DNA of 27,120 nucleotides, from positions 20,593 through 47,712 of the forward strand of contig NYWC01000015.1 in the NCBI GenBank assembly GCA_002684935.1, given 5' to 3'. Both the position numbers and the translations under genes were made by a program. The DNA is from Gammaproteobacteria bacterium. GTDB taxonomy: Bacteria > Pseudomonadota > Gammaproteobacteria > Pseudomonadales > Pseudohongiellaceae. Under the pieces are notes generated by a model that saw nothing but the letters and a program-made list of their open reading frames with translations, was not told where the DNA came from and did not search any database. Shown in pieces: positions 7,651-16,208 of the stretch (positions are counted from its first letter, which is position 1; each line of letters opens with the position of its first letter).

Positions 7651-8907
7651 ATGTCCAAAGAATTTAAAATGAAACCTGAGAATCGTCGTGATCCGCGGCT
7701 TGATCGTCGAGGCTTGCTAAAGTTTTTGGCGGCCAGCCCTCTACTAACAACTTATTCTGCTTTTGCGCAGGAAGTCGAAGAAGTGTTGGGTGAACGTCTG
7801 CAGAATCCCTCAGAGGTGATTAATGTTTTTGAGATGGAGGCTGTGGCGCGCAAGAATATTCCACCTGCGCACATGGGATACCTCTCGACAGGAGTGGACA
7901 GTGACAACACGTTGCGCGCGAATCGAGATGGATTTACGCGTTTTCAAATCAAACCTCGCAGACTAGTGGATGTTAGCGAAACAGATACCAATGTAAATAT
8001 CCTTGGCACAAAGGCGAGTTCGCCCATCTTTCTTTGCCCGGTCGGAAGTCAGGGTGCCTATCACGCTGAAGCGGAATTAGGCACAGCACGTGCTGCCGCT
8101 GCAAAAGGGCATCATATGGTATTGTCCACACAATCATCGACGGCAGTTGAAGCTGTGGCGGAAGCCAGGGGAGCCCCTATCTGGCATCAGCTTTACCCCA
8201 CCACGCGCTGGGAGTATACCGTTGCGATGCTGCAGCGGGCAGAAGCAGCAGGCTGCACGGCGGTTTGCCTAACGATCGATCTGCCCGGTGGGCGTAACAC
8301 GGAAACCCAGTCAATCATGATGCGCGATGATGATCGCACCTGCTCTAATTGCCATACCGGTCAGGCCAAACCTATTTTTGATGGTTTGGATATGCGGGGT
8401 GTAGGCCTGAACAATCCGGCTCTGACCTGGGATGCCATTGGACGCATGAAAGAAGTCACGAATATGAATGTCATTATTAAAGGTATTGAGGTTGGGCCAG
8501 ATGCGGCACTTGCTGTGCAGAATGGAGCAGATGCAGTTTGGGTTTCTAACCACGGTGGTCGCGCCGTTGAATCTGAGCTGGGTACTATCGAATGCCTGCC
8601 AGAAATAATAGCGGCGGTGAATGGCAGAGTTCCCGTTATCGTGGACAGCGGCTTCCGACGTGGCACGGATATTTATAAGGCTCTGGCGCTGGGTGCATCC
8701 GCTGTAGGTGTGGGTCGGCCTTATTGCTGGGGGCTTGGCGCCTTTGGTCAGGCGGGCGTGGAAAGAGTCCTGGATCTGCTAAATCGCGAGTTGCTCATCA
8801 CCATGCGCGGTAGCGGTACGCCCACCCTCGCGTCCATTGGTCCTGACTATGTCCATGATGCGGGCTACCGAGTTCCTCGAGGCACCTTGGGACGAGAACG
8901 GCTCTAA
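7651..8907 (+). CDS. Tat-exported FMN-dependent alpha-hydroxy-acid dehydrogenase with a CxxCH motif
   Basis: The 418-residue protein belongs to the glycolate oxidase/L-lactate dehydrogenase family, which oxidises L-2-hydroxy acids to 2-keto acids using FMN. Visible active-site elements are QLY (Tyr182), LTIDLPG (Asp210), VIIKGI (Lys277), VSNHGGR (catalytic His301 and Arg304) and VDSGFRRG (phosphate binding, 331-338). The N terminus has LDRRGLLKFLAASPLL, a twin-arginine signal variant ending near SAFAQ, so the folded enzyme is probably periplasmic and must pass electrons to quinone or cytochrome rather than work as a soluble oxidase. Residues 231-235 read CSNCH, a haem-c-type motif in the variable loop between Asp210 and Lys277. 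ATG 7651 is chosen because GGAGA (7641-7645) precedes it and the Tat signal begins soon after; the frame is open back to 7459 but without export features. Confidence 0.92.
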   Translation: MSKEFKMKPENRRDPRLDRRGLLKFLAASPLLTTYSAFAQEVEEVLGERLQNPSEVINVFEMEAVARKNIPPAHMGYLSTGVDSDNTLRANRDGFTRFQIKPRRLVDVSETDTNVNILGTKASSPIFLCPVGSQGAYHAEAELGTARAAAAKGHHMVLSTQSSTAVEAVAEARGAPIWHQLYPTTRWEYTVAMLQRAEAAGCTAVCLTIDLPGGRNTETQSIMMRDDDRTCSNCHTGQAKPIFDGLDMRGVGLNNPALTWDAIGRMKEVTNMNVIIKGIEVGPDAALAVQNGADAVWVSNHGGRAVESELGTIECLPEIIAAVNGRVPVIVDSGFRRGTDIYKALALGASAVGVGRPYCWGLGAFGQAGVERVLDLLNRELLITMRGSGTPTLASIGPDYVHDAGYRVPRGTLGRERL

Positions 8908-9172
8908 ACCCGTTGTGAGGGTTAGGCGCCAAAGCGCTATTTTAATTGTTAGCTTAATCTCGTCCACGCCACCTTTCGATCAGGTAGGCATGGACATTGC
9001 CGAGTAACTTGAATTCTGATCCGCGCTCGCGCTTTGGCGTCGTTGATAGTGACGGCCCGTCGCGATTATTTGCTGCCACCTATTGGTTTGCGGCTGATCC
9101 TAGCCACAGCTTGGTTGGTGATCAAATAAACAAAGTAAAAAGATACGAGAAATAACAGGTGAGGACAGAATC

Positions 9173-10510
9173 GTGAGAAAACTAGTTGGCAGTTTGGCGT
9201 TGAGTTTATGTACATCGCTATATGCACAAGTTGGCGATCAGTGGAAAATAATTCACGCCGGTACCTTGCTGGCGGATGCCAGGGAAGCGGTACAAAGCGA
9301 GCAAAGCATCATTGTCAGGAACAGTATCATTGTCGATATTCTTGATGGTTATGTCTCTCCAGGGGAAGTGACCGGCACAGCGAATGCTCGCGTAATCGAT
9401 CTTAGTAATCAGTTTGTTCTGCCGGGCTTGATAGATTCCCACACCCATATTCTCAGTCAGCAGGAACCTAATCCGCGTGAAGTCAGGGTGACTCGATCAA
9501 ATGAAATGAGCGCCTTGATGGGTTACGAATTTGGCATGCGTACATTGCGTGCTGGCTTCACCACGATTCGTAATGTTGGGGGTGCCAGAAATGCCATCTT
9601 CGCGCTTAGGGATGCGATCAATCAGGGTATCGTCATGGGCCCCCGCATTCGTGCGGCGGGTCAGGGCATTACGCCTACCGGTGGTCACGGCGACGGTGGC
9701 GGATTCCGTGATGATATTTTTCCCCATCCGCATACTGGCGTCTGTGACGGCGTGACGGAATGTCGCAAAGCCGTGCGCACTCAGGTGAAGTTTGGTGCTG
9801 ATCACATCAAATATGTCGCCACTGGCGGTGTGCTGAGCCAGACCGCTACGGGCACCGAGCAGCAGTTTACCGATGAAGAGCAAATAGCCTTGGTGCAGGC
9901 CGCCCATGCCATGGGTCGTAAGGTGGCGGCCCATGCCCATGGTAAATCTGGCATGATGGCGGCGCTGCGCGCAGGCGTGGATTCCATTGAGCATGGCTCG
10001 TATCTTGACGCTGAAGTTGCTGACCTATTTGTGCAAACTGGCGCCTATTTGGTACCGACACTGATAGCTGGACACACCGTTGAGCGTATCGCAACAGAAC
10101 AGCCTGAGTTCTTTATCCCAGCAGTGCGGCAGAAAGCGCTTGAGGTCGGGCCAGTCATGCGTAATGCATTGCGGATTGCCCACGAGCGCGGCGTGAAAAT
10201 TGCTTACGGCACCGATGCAGGGGTTAATGATCATGGTACAAATGCATACGAGGCTGTGCTGATGAATGAGGCCGGTATGCCTGCACAGGAAATTCTCATT
10301 GCGGCAACGGTAAACGCCGCTGACCTGATGAGCTTGACCGATGTGACTGGAACCATTGAAACAGGTAAAGACGCCGATATTATCGCAGTCAGCAGCAGTC
10401 CGCTGGAGAATTTGTCAGCCTTGATGCAACCGACTTTTGTGATGGCCAGGGGTAACGAGGTGGATCTAGATGTGCCGCCGCTTGACCTGTTTCCGTGGCC
10501 CAACTTCTAG
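9173..10510 (+). CDS. Exported metal-dependent amidohydrolase (prolidase/imidazolonepropionase-like)
   Basis: The 445-residue protein starts at GTG 9173, seven bases after a strong AGGTGAGGA site (9157-9165), and has a signal peptide (MRKLVGSLALSLCTSLYAQ). It is a complete amidohydrolase-superfamily TIM barrel with an N-terminal beta-sandwich strand (IIHAGTLLAD). Metal ligands are all present: His90 and His92 (DSHTHI), Lys213 as the carbamylated bridging lysine (GADHIKYVATGG), His254 (AAHAHG), His274 (SIEHGS) and Asp348 (AYGTDAG). This is the two-metal subtype that includes Xaa-Pro/Xaa-Arg dipeptidases and related carboxypeptidases. A periplasmic dipeptidase acting on C-terminal Pro, Arg or similar residues is the best inference; a lactonase or cyclic-amide hydrolase is possible. 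It follows the hydroxy-acid dehydrogenase by 265 bp and is probably separately transcribed. Confidence 0.92.
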   Translation: MRKLVGSLALSLCTSLYAQVGDQWKIIHAGTLLADAREAVQSEQSIIVRNSIIVDILDGYVSPGEVTGTANARVIDLSNQFVLPGLIDSHTHILSQQEPNPREVRVTRSNEMSALMGYEFGMRTLRAGFTTIRNVGGARNAIFALRDAINQGIVMGPRIRAAGQGITPTGGHGDGGGFRDDIFPHPHTGVCDGVTECRKAVRTQVKFGADHIKYVATGGVLSQTATGTEQQFTDEEQIALVQAAHAMGRKVAAHAHGKSGMMAALRAGVDSIEHGSYLDAEVADLFVQTGAYLVPTLIAGHTVERIATEQPEFFIPAVRQKALEVGPVMRNALRIAHERGVKIAYGTDAGVNDHGTNAYEAVLMNEAGMPAQEILIAATVNAADLMSLTDVTGTIETGKDADIIAVSSSPLENLSALMQPTFVMARGNEVDLDVPPLDLFPWPNF

Positions 10511-10980
10511 CTACTCACGGCGTGTAATCGACAGTGATTTAAGTCAGGCGTTGTCAAGGTAGTCATCGCTTCACGCATCGATGGTGATCCTGATTTCTCT
10601 GATCACGGCCTGTTCACTGAGGCCTAGAAAGACCGTGCGGCATTCCCAAGGGCAATAACATGACCTGTTGTGACTGGTTCAGCAATAGCAGGGACAGTGC
10701 GTGGGTGGGTCACGCCGATTGCTATTCAGTTATCACTTCTGGTTCAATTGGAATTTTGCCACGGCCCGCCGCGCTGCATGCAGGAGAAACTGGCGCATGC
10801 GGATGGAGCCGGGCTTCTCTGTTGCTTTGCAATTGACTGGCAAAAATTTTTCATTCCACGGGCCTTGGTCCTTTCTCTGGATCGCGGCGTTTTTCGTTGT
10901 ACAATTAATGAGGCCAATAACAAACTCGGTCACGCTGATGTTTTAGATTCAGTGTGCCTGGAATGAATGGATGAAATTTG
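10511..10980. other. Non-coding stretch before the nitroreductase gene
   Basis: No supported gene lies in these 470 bases. Overlapping frames at 10670-10966 and 10701-10946 on plus, and 10733-10933 on minus, all encode peptides without domain, signal or good ribosome binding site. The segment may hold the promoter of the nitroreductase gene or a decayed remnant. Confidence 0.4.
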
Positions 10981-11661
10981 ATGGAATACGATGATGTGGT
11001 TTTGGGTAGGCGCAGTATTCGCGGTTATCTCGACAGAGCAGTGCCGAAGCCCTTGATAAAAGAAGTGATCGAGATGGCTATGCGGGCCCCTACATCACTG
11101 AACACTCAACCCTGGAATTTCTATATTGTTGCCGGTGAACCGCTGGACAAGATTCGTGCCGGCAACACAGAACGCAACTTGGCCGGTGTGCCTGATTCTC
11201 GCGAATTTCGGAATCATGGTGCATATGAGGGTATACATCGCGAGCGGCAGATCGGCATAGCCAAGCAATTGTTCAAGGTGATGAGCATTGAGCGCGACGA
11301 CAAAGAAGCAAGGCAGAGCTGGGTACTCAGAGGCTTTCGCCAGTTCGATGCGCCTGTATCAGTCGTCGTGACGTATGATAGAGCCATTCACGGCGGCGAT
11401 ATCGCCCCCTTCGATTGTGGGGGCGTCACCAATGCCCTGGTCAATGCTGCCTGGTCGCGGGGTTTGGGATGTGTCATCAACAGTCAGGGCATCATGCAAT
11501 CCCCCGTCGTGCGACAGCACGCGGGCATTCCAGATGACCAAGTCATTATGATCTGTGTCGCTATGGGCTTTCCGGATGACAGCTTTCCCGCCAATGCGGT
11601 TGTCTCTGACAGAAAGTCAGTGGACGAAGCAGCAATATTTGTGGGTTTCGAGGATTCGTAA
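10981..11661 (+). CDS. Nitroreductase-family FMN oxidoreductase
   Basis: The 226-residue product shows the nitroreductase fold signature: RRSIRGYLDRAVP (residues 10-22, where arginines bind the FMN phosphate), MAMRAPTSLNTQPWNFYIV (33-50) and, near the C terminus, SRGLGCVINSQGI followed by GIPDDQVIMICVAMGFPDD. These proteins are homodimers that reduce nitro groups, quinones or enones with NAD(P)H; the true substrate is rarely known from sequence. No signal peptide is present, so it is cytoplasmic. I chose ATG 10981 over a TTG directly before it. The neighbouring genes give no clear pathway. Family assignment is secure; function is generic. Confidence 0.92.
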   Translation: MEYDDVVLGRRSIRGYLDRAVPKPLIKEVIEMAMRAPTSLNTQPWNFYIVAGEPLDKIRAGNTERNLAGVPDSREFRNHGAYEGIHRERQIGIAKQLFKVMSIERDDKEARQSWVLRGFRQFDAPVSVVVTYDRAIHGGDIAPFDCGGVTNALVNAAWSRGLGCVINSQGIMQSPVVRQHAGIPDDQVIMICVAMGFPDDSFPANAVVSDRKSVDEAAIFVGFEDS

Positions 11662-12144
11662 AAAGGCAGTATTGTTTTATCGTTGGGCCAAACTGCCTCT
11701 GCGAGAATAGCAATACCTCAGATTAAAGCGTGAGCCTCACCTACTGATTACAGTTCGCAGTGAGTCGACAGTCTCTGGATCCTGCAGCAGGCCGCGAGAA
11801 TTTGCTTGGAGTTGCTGGATACCCTTGCCCTGACTTCTGCCTGGCAGCGTGATGGGTCTGAGCGTATTGGATACCGCTGGGACAGGGCAAAGATTAGCCG
11901 GGACTACATCAACGCGTAATCTGTGGATTGCGCGCTCACTGGCTCACTCTCAAACGTTGTTTGAATCTGGGCTGCGGCTAGAGCGCTGTCTGACACAGCG
12001 AGGAGAAAGAAGGTCGCACACGACTCGGTGAGCGCTATGACATTTTCCAATGTGACTTAGAAAGCGCTGCGACCACATTCTGCTTTCAAATGATCTGCTT
12101 AATGCCGCGCCGCTGCCCAGAGTACATCTAATTTCCTGATACTT
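11662..12144. other. Non-coding stretch between nitroreductase and tetR genes
   Basis: The 483 bases between these convergent genes hold no supported gene. A short plus frame at 11849-12031 has no recognisable content. Just behind the nitroreductase stop, AGGCAGT and ACTGCCT form a 7-bp inverted repeat with a long loop and no T tract, so it is only a weak terminator candidate. Confidence 0.4.
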
Positions 12145-12747
12145 TTATTTGGACACTGATTGCAGAAAAACTTCTGCCAATTGCTTCACCATCTTTCTAA
12201 ACTCTGCAGTGTTGCTAGCTTTCTTTTTTACGCCTCCAAGCCCTGTAAACAGCAATTCCACAAAGGTACGCGGCTTCAACGGAGAATGTGAGAAATTCAA
12301 TTCTCCTGCTGCTTCGGCATCGCTGAGAGTCTTTGCCATCGCCGTGTGTAAGCTGCCAAGGCCTTTCATCATGAGTTCCGAAGACAGGCTCTGACTAATG
12401 TCCATCAACTCGGCGCCATGGGGTGAATCGGCAATCGGTTCGTAGAATACATTTTCAAATTCCAATATTGCCGCAATAAAACACTCTTTCGTATCACCCT
12501 TTCTCGCCAGGACCCCCAGGGCTTGCTGGATGGCTTGATTCAGACGGAATGCCGCGAGCCCCTGAAACAGGCCTTCCTTGTTGTCGAACATCAAATAAAG
12601 CGCGGGCCGCGAAATGCCGGCAGCTTGGGCGATATCATTCATGGTGGTGCGGCGGAAACCATAGCAGGCGAAGACCTCCGAAGCGGCGTCATAGACCGCC
12701 TCGCGTTTGGCCTGCGTGCGGTCTATGTTGTTTTCGGGCTTGCTCAT
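12145..12747 (-). CDS. TetR/AcrR-family transcriptional repressor
   Basis: The 200-residue protein has an N-terminal DNA-binding domain (about residues 12-60): KREAVYDAASEVFACYGFRRTTMNDIAQAAG followed by the recognition helix ISRPALYLMFDNKEGLF. This is the classic TetR helix-turn-helix; the remaining all-helical part (about 65-200) would bind an unknown ligand. It is transcribed away from the molybdenum hydroxylase genes that start at 12967, the usual arrangement for a local TetR repressor controlling itself and its neighbour. Two imperfect palindromes in the shared 219 bp spacer are good operator candidates. No clear ribosome binding site precedes the ATG (upstream bases are A-rich), so the gene may be weakly translated. 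Regulation of the neighbouring operon is inference from position. Confidence 0.93.
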   Translation of the reverse strand: MSKPENNIDRTQAKREAVYDAASEVFACYGFRRTTMNDIAQAAGISRPALYLMFDNKEGLFQGLAAFRLNQAIQQALGVLARKGDTKECFIAAILEFENVFYEPIADSPHGAELMDISQSLSSELMMKGLGSLHTAMAKTLSDAEAAGELNFSHSPLKPRTFVELLFTGLGGVKKKASNTAEFRKMVKQLAEVFLQSVSK

Positions 12748-12790
12748 GCTGTTTTTGTAAATAGAGTGGGTGCACTTCAGAGAGGATTAA

Positions 12791-12807
12791 GTTAACATTT
12801 AGTGAAC
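12791..12807. promoter_or_regulatory. Candidate TetR operator 1
   Basis: GTTAACATTTAGTGAAC is an imperfect 17-bp palindrome of the form GTTnACnnnnnGTnAAC, with ten of sixteen paired positions symmetric. It sits 44 bases upstream of the tetR start, in the spacer shared with the hydroxylase operon. Its size and form match typical TetR-family sites. Confidence 0.45.
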
Positions 12808-12810
12808 ATT

Positions 12811-12836
12811 CTGACAAATAAAGCTTAAAGTGTCAG
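12811..12836. promoter_or_regulatory. Candidate TetR operator 2
   Basis: A 26-base imperfect palindrome has outer arms CTGACA (12811-12816) and TGTCAG (12831-12836) around a central AAGCTT (12821-12826). It lies only three bases from candidate operator 1, so a repressor could bind the two together and block both divergent promoters. CTGACA could also be part of a -35 box. Confidence 0.4.
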
Positions 12837-12966
12837 TATGCTCAAAGCAAAAGCGGGCGAACGACAGACTGCACACACCTTGTGACAAGATTCCTGCAAA
12901 GGCAAGGCCGCTGGATTTGATGCCCGGCTTGCGTGAGCTCCATCCTTGAATAGACTGGAGGAGATA

Positions 12967-13476
12967 ATGAGTACTTCTTTTTGGGTTAATGGCGAACAGC
13001 GGACCTTAGATGTCGATCCGTCTAAGCCGCTGCTCTGGGTATTAAGAGAGCAGTTAGCTCTAACAGGTACAAAATTTGGTTGCGGCATTGCTCAGTGCGG
13101 AGCCTGCACGGTGCACATTGATGGGCAAGCCATGCGCTCCTGCGTTACACCCATCTCGAGAGTTGAAGGCAGGCAGGTTACGACCATCGAGGGTTTACGT
13201 GGTGACGACGGCGATTTGCACCCACTGCAGCAGGCGTGGATTGAACATCAGGTGCCGCAATGCGGTTACTGCCAGTCAGGCCAGTTGATGTCCGCGTCCG
13301 CGCTGCTCTCTAACAATCCAAATCCCAGCGATAGCGATATTGATGCGGCCATGAGCGGCAACATCTGTCGCTGTGGCATGTACGGCCGCATTCGCGAGGC
13401 GATTAAGTCAAGCAGTGTTGCTTCGACTTCTGATGAGAAACTGTTCTACAACGTAGCGGAGGTAGATCATGTCTAA
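12967..13476 (+). CDS. iorA: Molybdenum hydroxylase [2Fe-2S] subunit (isoquinoline 1-oxidoreductase alpha-like)
   Basis: The 169-residue product is the small electron-transfer subunit of a xanthine-oxidase-family enzyme. The N-terminal plant-type ferredoxin domain has Cys39, Cys44, Cys47 and Cys59 ([17 protein letters not shown] ... RSC), and the C-terminal helical domain has Cys99, Cys102, Cys134 and Cys136 (QCGYCQSGQ ... NICRCG). It therefore carries two [2Fe-2S] clusters that move electrons away from the molybdenum centre. ATG 12967 is chosen because GGAGGAG lies just before it; the upstream extension to 12946 starts with a poor codon context. The stop overlaps the start of the large-subunit gene by eight bases. 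The symbol reflects family resemblance; related pairs hydroxylate N-heterocycles or aldehydes, so the substrate is not certain. Confidence 0.93.
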   Translation: MSTSFWVNGEQRTLDVDPSKPLLWVLREQLALTGTKFGCGIAQCGACTVHIDGQAMRSCVTPISRVEGRQVTTIEGLRGDDGDLHPLQQAWIEHQVPQCGYCQSGQLMSASALLSNNPNPSDSDIDAAMSGNICRCGMYGRIREAIKSSSVASTSDEKLFYNVAEVDHV

Positions 13477-15733
13477 ACTGACTCGACGCGCGTTCATCAC
13501 AACTGGAATCGCGGCTGGAGGCGGCCTCGTTGTCGGCATCGCTATGCGACCAGGTAACCAGGTTAAAAATCTCGCCAGCAAACTCGGTGAGGGCGGTGAA
13601 GGCCTTATTCATACGTATGTCAAACTGGATAGCGACAACGTGGTAACTGCCATCGTGCCACATTCGGAAATGGGGCAGGGTGTTCACACTGCGCTAGGAC
13701 AAATGTTAGCTGAGGAGCTGGATGCTGACTGGAGCCAAGTTAAGGTCGAGGAAGCGCCAGCTATTGGAGAATATGCAAGTTACTCCGCAGGCAGACGCTA
13801 TCTGTTTGCTGGAGTCGACTTCTCCAATCTGGCTATCCCGACAGTAGACGGTGTCATGATGCGGGTTGCGGATATGCTGAATCTGCAGATAACCGGCGGC
13901 AGCATGAGTGTGCGCACAACAGGCATCATGGCCATGCGAATCGCGGGGGCAGCGACCAGGGAATTAATGCAAACCGCTGCTGCAAGTGCTTGGGACGTGC
14001 CGGTGACAGAAGTCACTACGGAGGATAGCCATGTCGTGCATGCGGCAAGCAACAGGAGAGAGCCTTACTCAGCGTTTGCCGCAACCGTCGCGGAAATGAC
14101 GCCTTCTCAAACACCTGCTTTCAAGGACCCTTCGGACTACAAAATTGTGGGCAAGTACGTGCCTCGCCGTGATATTCCGGCCAAGGTGGATGGCTCTGCA
14201 CAATTCGCACTGGACGTCCGCCTACCGGACATGGCTTATGCGAGTGTCGTGCGCTCTCCAGTGCCCGGTGGCAGCGTGGTATCGGTCGATGATGCTGCCG
14301 CCCGTGCGATTGAGGGAGTCTTGGATGTAGTGGTCATTCCGAAATCTTCCGTAGGTGGCATGTTAGGGGAGACGCTGTCTACTGAGGCAGTAGCGGTGGT
14401 GGCCGATAGTTACTGGACAGCCAACCGTGCTGTGCAGGCTCTCAATGTTAGCTGGAGTGAGACCGGCTTCGAGTCTGTGTCCAGTGACGACATCTATGCC
14501 CAGTTCGAACGCGACATCTCCGCGAAAACCAAGCGTGAAACTGATCGCAAGGCAGGTGAAACAGAATCCGCGTTTGCATCGGCGGCTAGAGTCCTCGATG
14601 CTGACTATCACGTGCCATTTTTGGCTCACACCTGTATGGAGCCGTTGAACGCAACTGCGGATGTGAGAAACGACAGTGCCGAAATCTGGGTTGGCTGTCA
14701 GAATCCCTTGGGATTTCGCCGCGATGTGGCCAGCATACTTGGAATTGATCCTGAGAACGTCACCCTGAATAATCACCTTATGGGTGGTGGTTTCGGACGC
14801 AAAGCTCGTCCCGACTATGCGATGCAAGTTGCGTTGCTGTCTCGAGCGGTGGGTCGCCCAGTGCAGCTGATCTGGTCACGAGAAGAAGATGTGCGCCAGG
14901 ATTTTTATCGTCCGGCTGTGCAAAGCCGCTTTCGTGCCGCTTTCGATAGTGATGACAATTTGATCGCCTGGGAAAACACCTATACCAACAAGAATGAGCC
15001 GATTGAAGCACCGTTGATTCCGTATTCGGTACCAGCCCAGGATATCGGTTATGTAAGTAGCCCGGTACATATCCCGTTTGGGGCCTGGCGCAGCGTGGAC
15101 CATTCCCAGCACGGTTTCTTCACCGAGTCATTTATCGATGAAGTCGCCAACGCGGCTGGCAAGGACGCTTATGAATTTCGTGCGGAATTGCTGCAGAATA
15201 GCCCGCGGCACCTCGCGGTTCTGATCCGGGTTGCCGAGGAAGCACAATGGACGCGCCCATTGCCAGCAGGCCGAGGGCGCGGTATCTCTCTGCAAGAGTC
15301 TTTTGGTTCCCTAGTTGCCCAGGTGGTGGAGGTGACTGTGGCAGATGGAAAGGTGGCTGTCGATCGTGTGGTTGCAGTAATCGATCCTGGTTTAGCGGTA
15401 GCGCCAGACGGCATCGCAGCACAACTGGAATCTGGCATCATCTACGGTCTCACCGCCGCCTTGCACGGAGAGATTAGCATTGAGAATGGTGCTGTGGCTC
15501 AGAGTAACTTCGATGACTACAAGTCTGTCAGGATGGACGAAGCACCACTTATAGAGACATACGTTATCAACAGTGGCAATGATATCGGAGGAGCCGGTGA
15601 ACCGGGTACGCCCGGAATTGCTCCCGCTCTGGCCAACGCTGTGTTCGACGCGACGGGACTGCGAATCCGCCAACTGCCGCTAGGTAATTTCGACTTGAAT
15701 TATCAGGCCGAAGAATCCGGGGTCGTAGGCTGA
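13469..15733 (+). CDS. iorB: Molybdopterin-binding large subunit (isoquinoline 1-oxidoreductase beta-like), Tat-exported
   Basis: The 754-residue protein is the catalytic subunit of a molybdenum hydroxylase. It begins [19 protein letters not shown], a twin-arginine signal (Arg6-Arg7), so the folded complex goes to the periplasm, with the small subunit presumably carried along. Cofactor motifs are [20 protein letters not shown] (65-84), [13 protein letters not shown] (385-397), [15 protein letters not shown] (437-451) and [16 protein letters not shown] near the end, where Glu711 is the position of the catalytic base. Length and motif order match the IorB/aldehyde-dehydrogenase type fused-domain subunit. 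The eight-base overlap with the [2Fe-2S] gene shows one operon. No cytochrome c subunit or XdhC-like cofactor chaperone gene is present next to it, so the electron acceptor and maturation factor must be encoded elsewhere. Confidence 0.94.
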   Translation: MSKLTRRAFITTGIAAGGGLVVGIAMRPGNQVKNLASKLGEGGEGLIHTYVKLDSDNVVTAIVPHSEMGQGVHTALGQMLAEELDADWSQVKVEEAPAIGEYASYSAGRRYLFAGVDFSNLAIPTVDGVMMRVADMLNLQITGGSMSVRTTGIMAMRIAGAATRELMQTAAASAWDVPVTEVTTEDSHVVHAASNRREPYSAFAATVAEMTPSQTPAFKDPSDYKIVGKYVPRRDIPAKVDGSAQFALDVRLPDMAYASVVRSPVPGGSVVSVDDAAARAIEGVLDVVVIPKSSVGGMLGETLSTEAVAVVADSYWTANRAVQALNVSWSETGFESVSSDDIYAQFERDISAKTKRETDRKAGETESAFASAARVLDADYHVPFLAHTCMEPLNATADVRNDSAEIWVGCQNPLGFRRDVASILGIDPENVTLNNHLMGGGFGRKARPDYAMQVALLSRAVGRPVQLIWSREEDVRQDFYRPAVQSRFRAAFDSDDNLIAWENTYTNKNEPIEAPLIPYSVPAQDIGYVSSPVHIPFGAWRSVDHSQHGFFTESFIDEVANAAGKDAYEFRAELLQNSPRHLAVLIRVAEEAQWTRPLPAGRGRGISLQESFGSLVAQVVEVTVADGKVAVDRVVAVIDPGLAVAPDGIAAQLESGIIYGLTAALHGEISIENGAVAQSNFDDYKSVRMDEAPLIETYVINSGNDIGGAGEPGTPGIAPALANAVFDATGLRIRQLPLGNFDLNYQAEESGVVG

Positions 15734-15783
15734 ATCCAGTCAGAGGATTGCGGGCGGAGAATCACAAAAGGTCGCTGTCGTCA

Positions 15784-15805
15784 GCAAGGCCAAATCTGGC
15801 CTTGC
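15784..15805. terminator. Strong hairpin behind the hydroxylase operon
   Basis: GCAAGGCCA and TGGCCTTGC form a perfect 9-bp stem with the four-base loop AATC, 50 bases after the large-subunit stop. There is no T tract on either strand, so it may stabilise the mRNA end or act in Rho-dependent termination rather than being a classic intrinsic terminator. Confidence 0.45.
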
Positions 15806-16035
15806 GAGTTCACCAGCGTAAAAACGAAATCGTGATTCGAAAAGTGTTTGGTGCAAGCGCTGCACATTTGATGCAATTCTTGCCTCTGCACTTGAACAGC
15901 CTTGTGCTGGTTTGACTTGTATTTAGAGCGCGGATTGAGATACCTGCCAGTGCGCAATCTCTGAGTCATCTTGTCTAGGGAATTACTGGAGTAAATTGGT
16001 TTGCGGTTGGCGTGACCAGCTATTTCTAGCGCTCG

Positions 16036-16064
16036 CCTGACTGACTGTATCCGATCAGGTTTTT
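16036..16064 (+). terminator. Possible intrinsic terminator upstream of the metallo-hydrolase gene
   Basis: CCTGA (16036-16040) pairs with TCAGG (16055-16059), directly followed by TTTTT. Flanking GCTCG (16031-16035) and CGAGC (16065-16069) extend the symmetry outside the T run. The stem is short with a 14-base loop, so this is tentative. Confidence 0.35.
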
Positions 16065-16208
16065 CGAGCGGCCATAATTAATCCCTCGTAGCATTTGCAG
16101 AATAAATCGCGTTTCAACCCGATATCCTTCTTTTTACCAATGGCTTTGGCGTCTCAACGACGAGCTTGTTGTGATACGCTACCGCTGTAATTGAAGAGGA
16201 AGTCTCCC

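Larger units (their letters stand above)
15734..16208. other. Non-coding stretch behind the hydroxylase operon
   Basis: These 475 bases show no supported gene; a 62-residue minus frame at 15781-15969 has no domain or signal. The region holds two hairpins (15784-15805 and 16036-16064) and presumably the promoter of the metallo-hydrolase gene. Confidence 0.45.

Noticed and set aside
8927..9039. 11-base inverted repeat CGCCAAAGCGC / GCGCTTTGGCG with 91 bases between the arms
   Set aside because: The loop is too long for a terminator, there is no mobile-element gene between the arms, and an 11-base match can occur by chance in this much non-coding DNA.
10670..10966. Plus-strand open frame of 98 codons before the nitroreductase gene
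   Set aside because: No ribosome binding site, no domain, and competing frames of similar length overlap it on both strands.
13469..13476. Frameshift between the small and large hydroxylase subunits
   Set aside because: The 8-base overlap is a normal stop/start overlap in an operon; both proteins are complete with all cofactor motifs.
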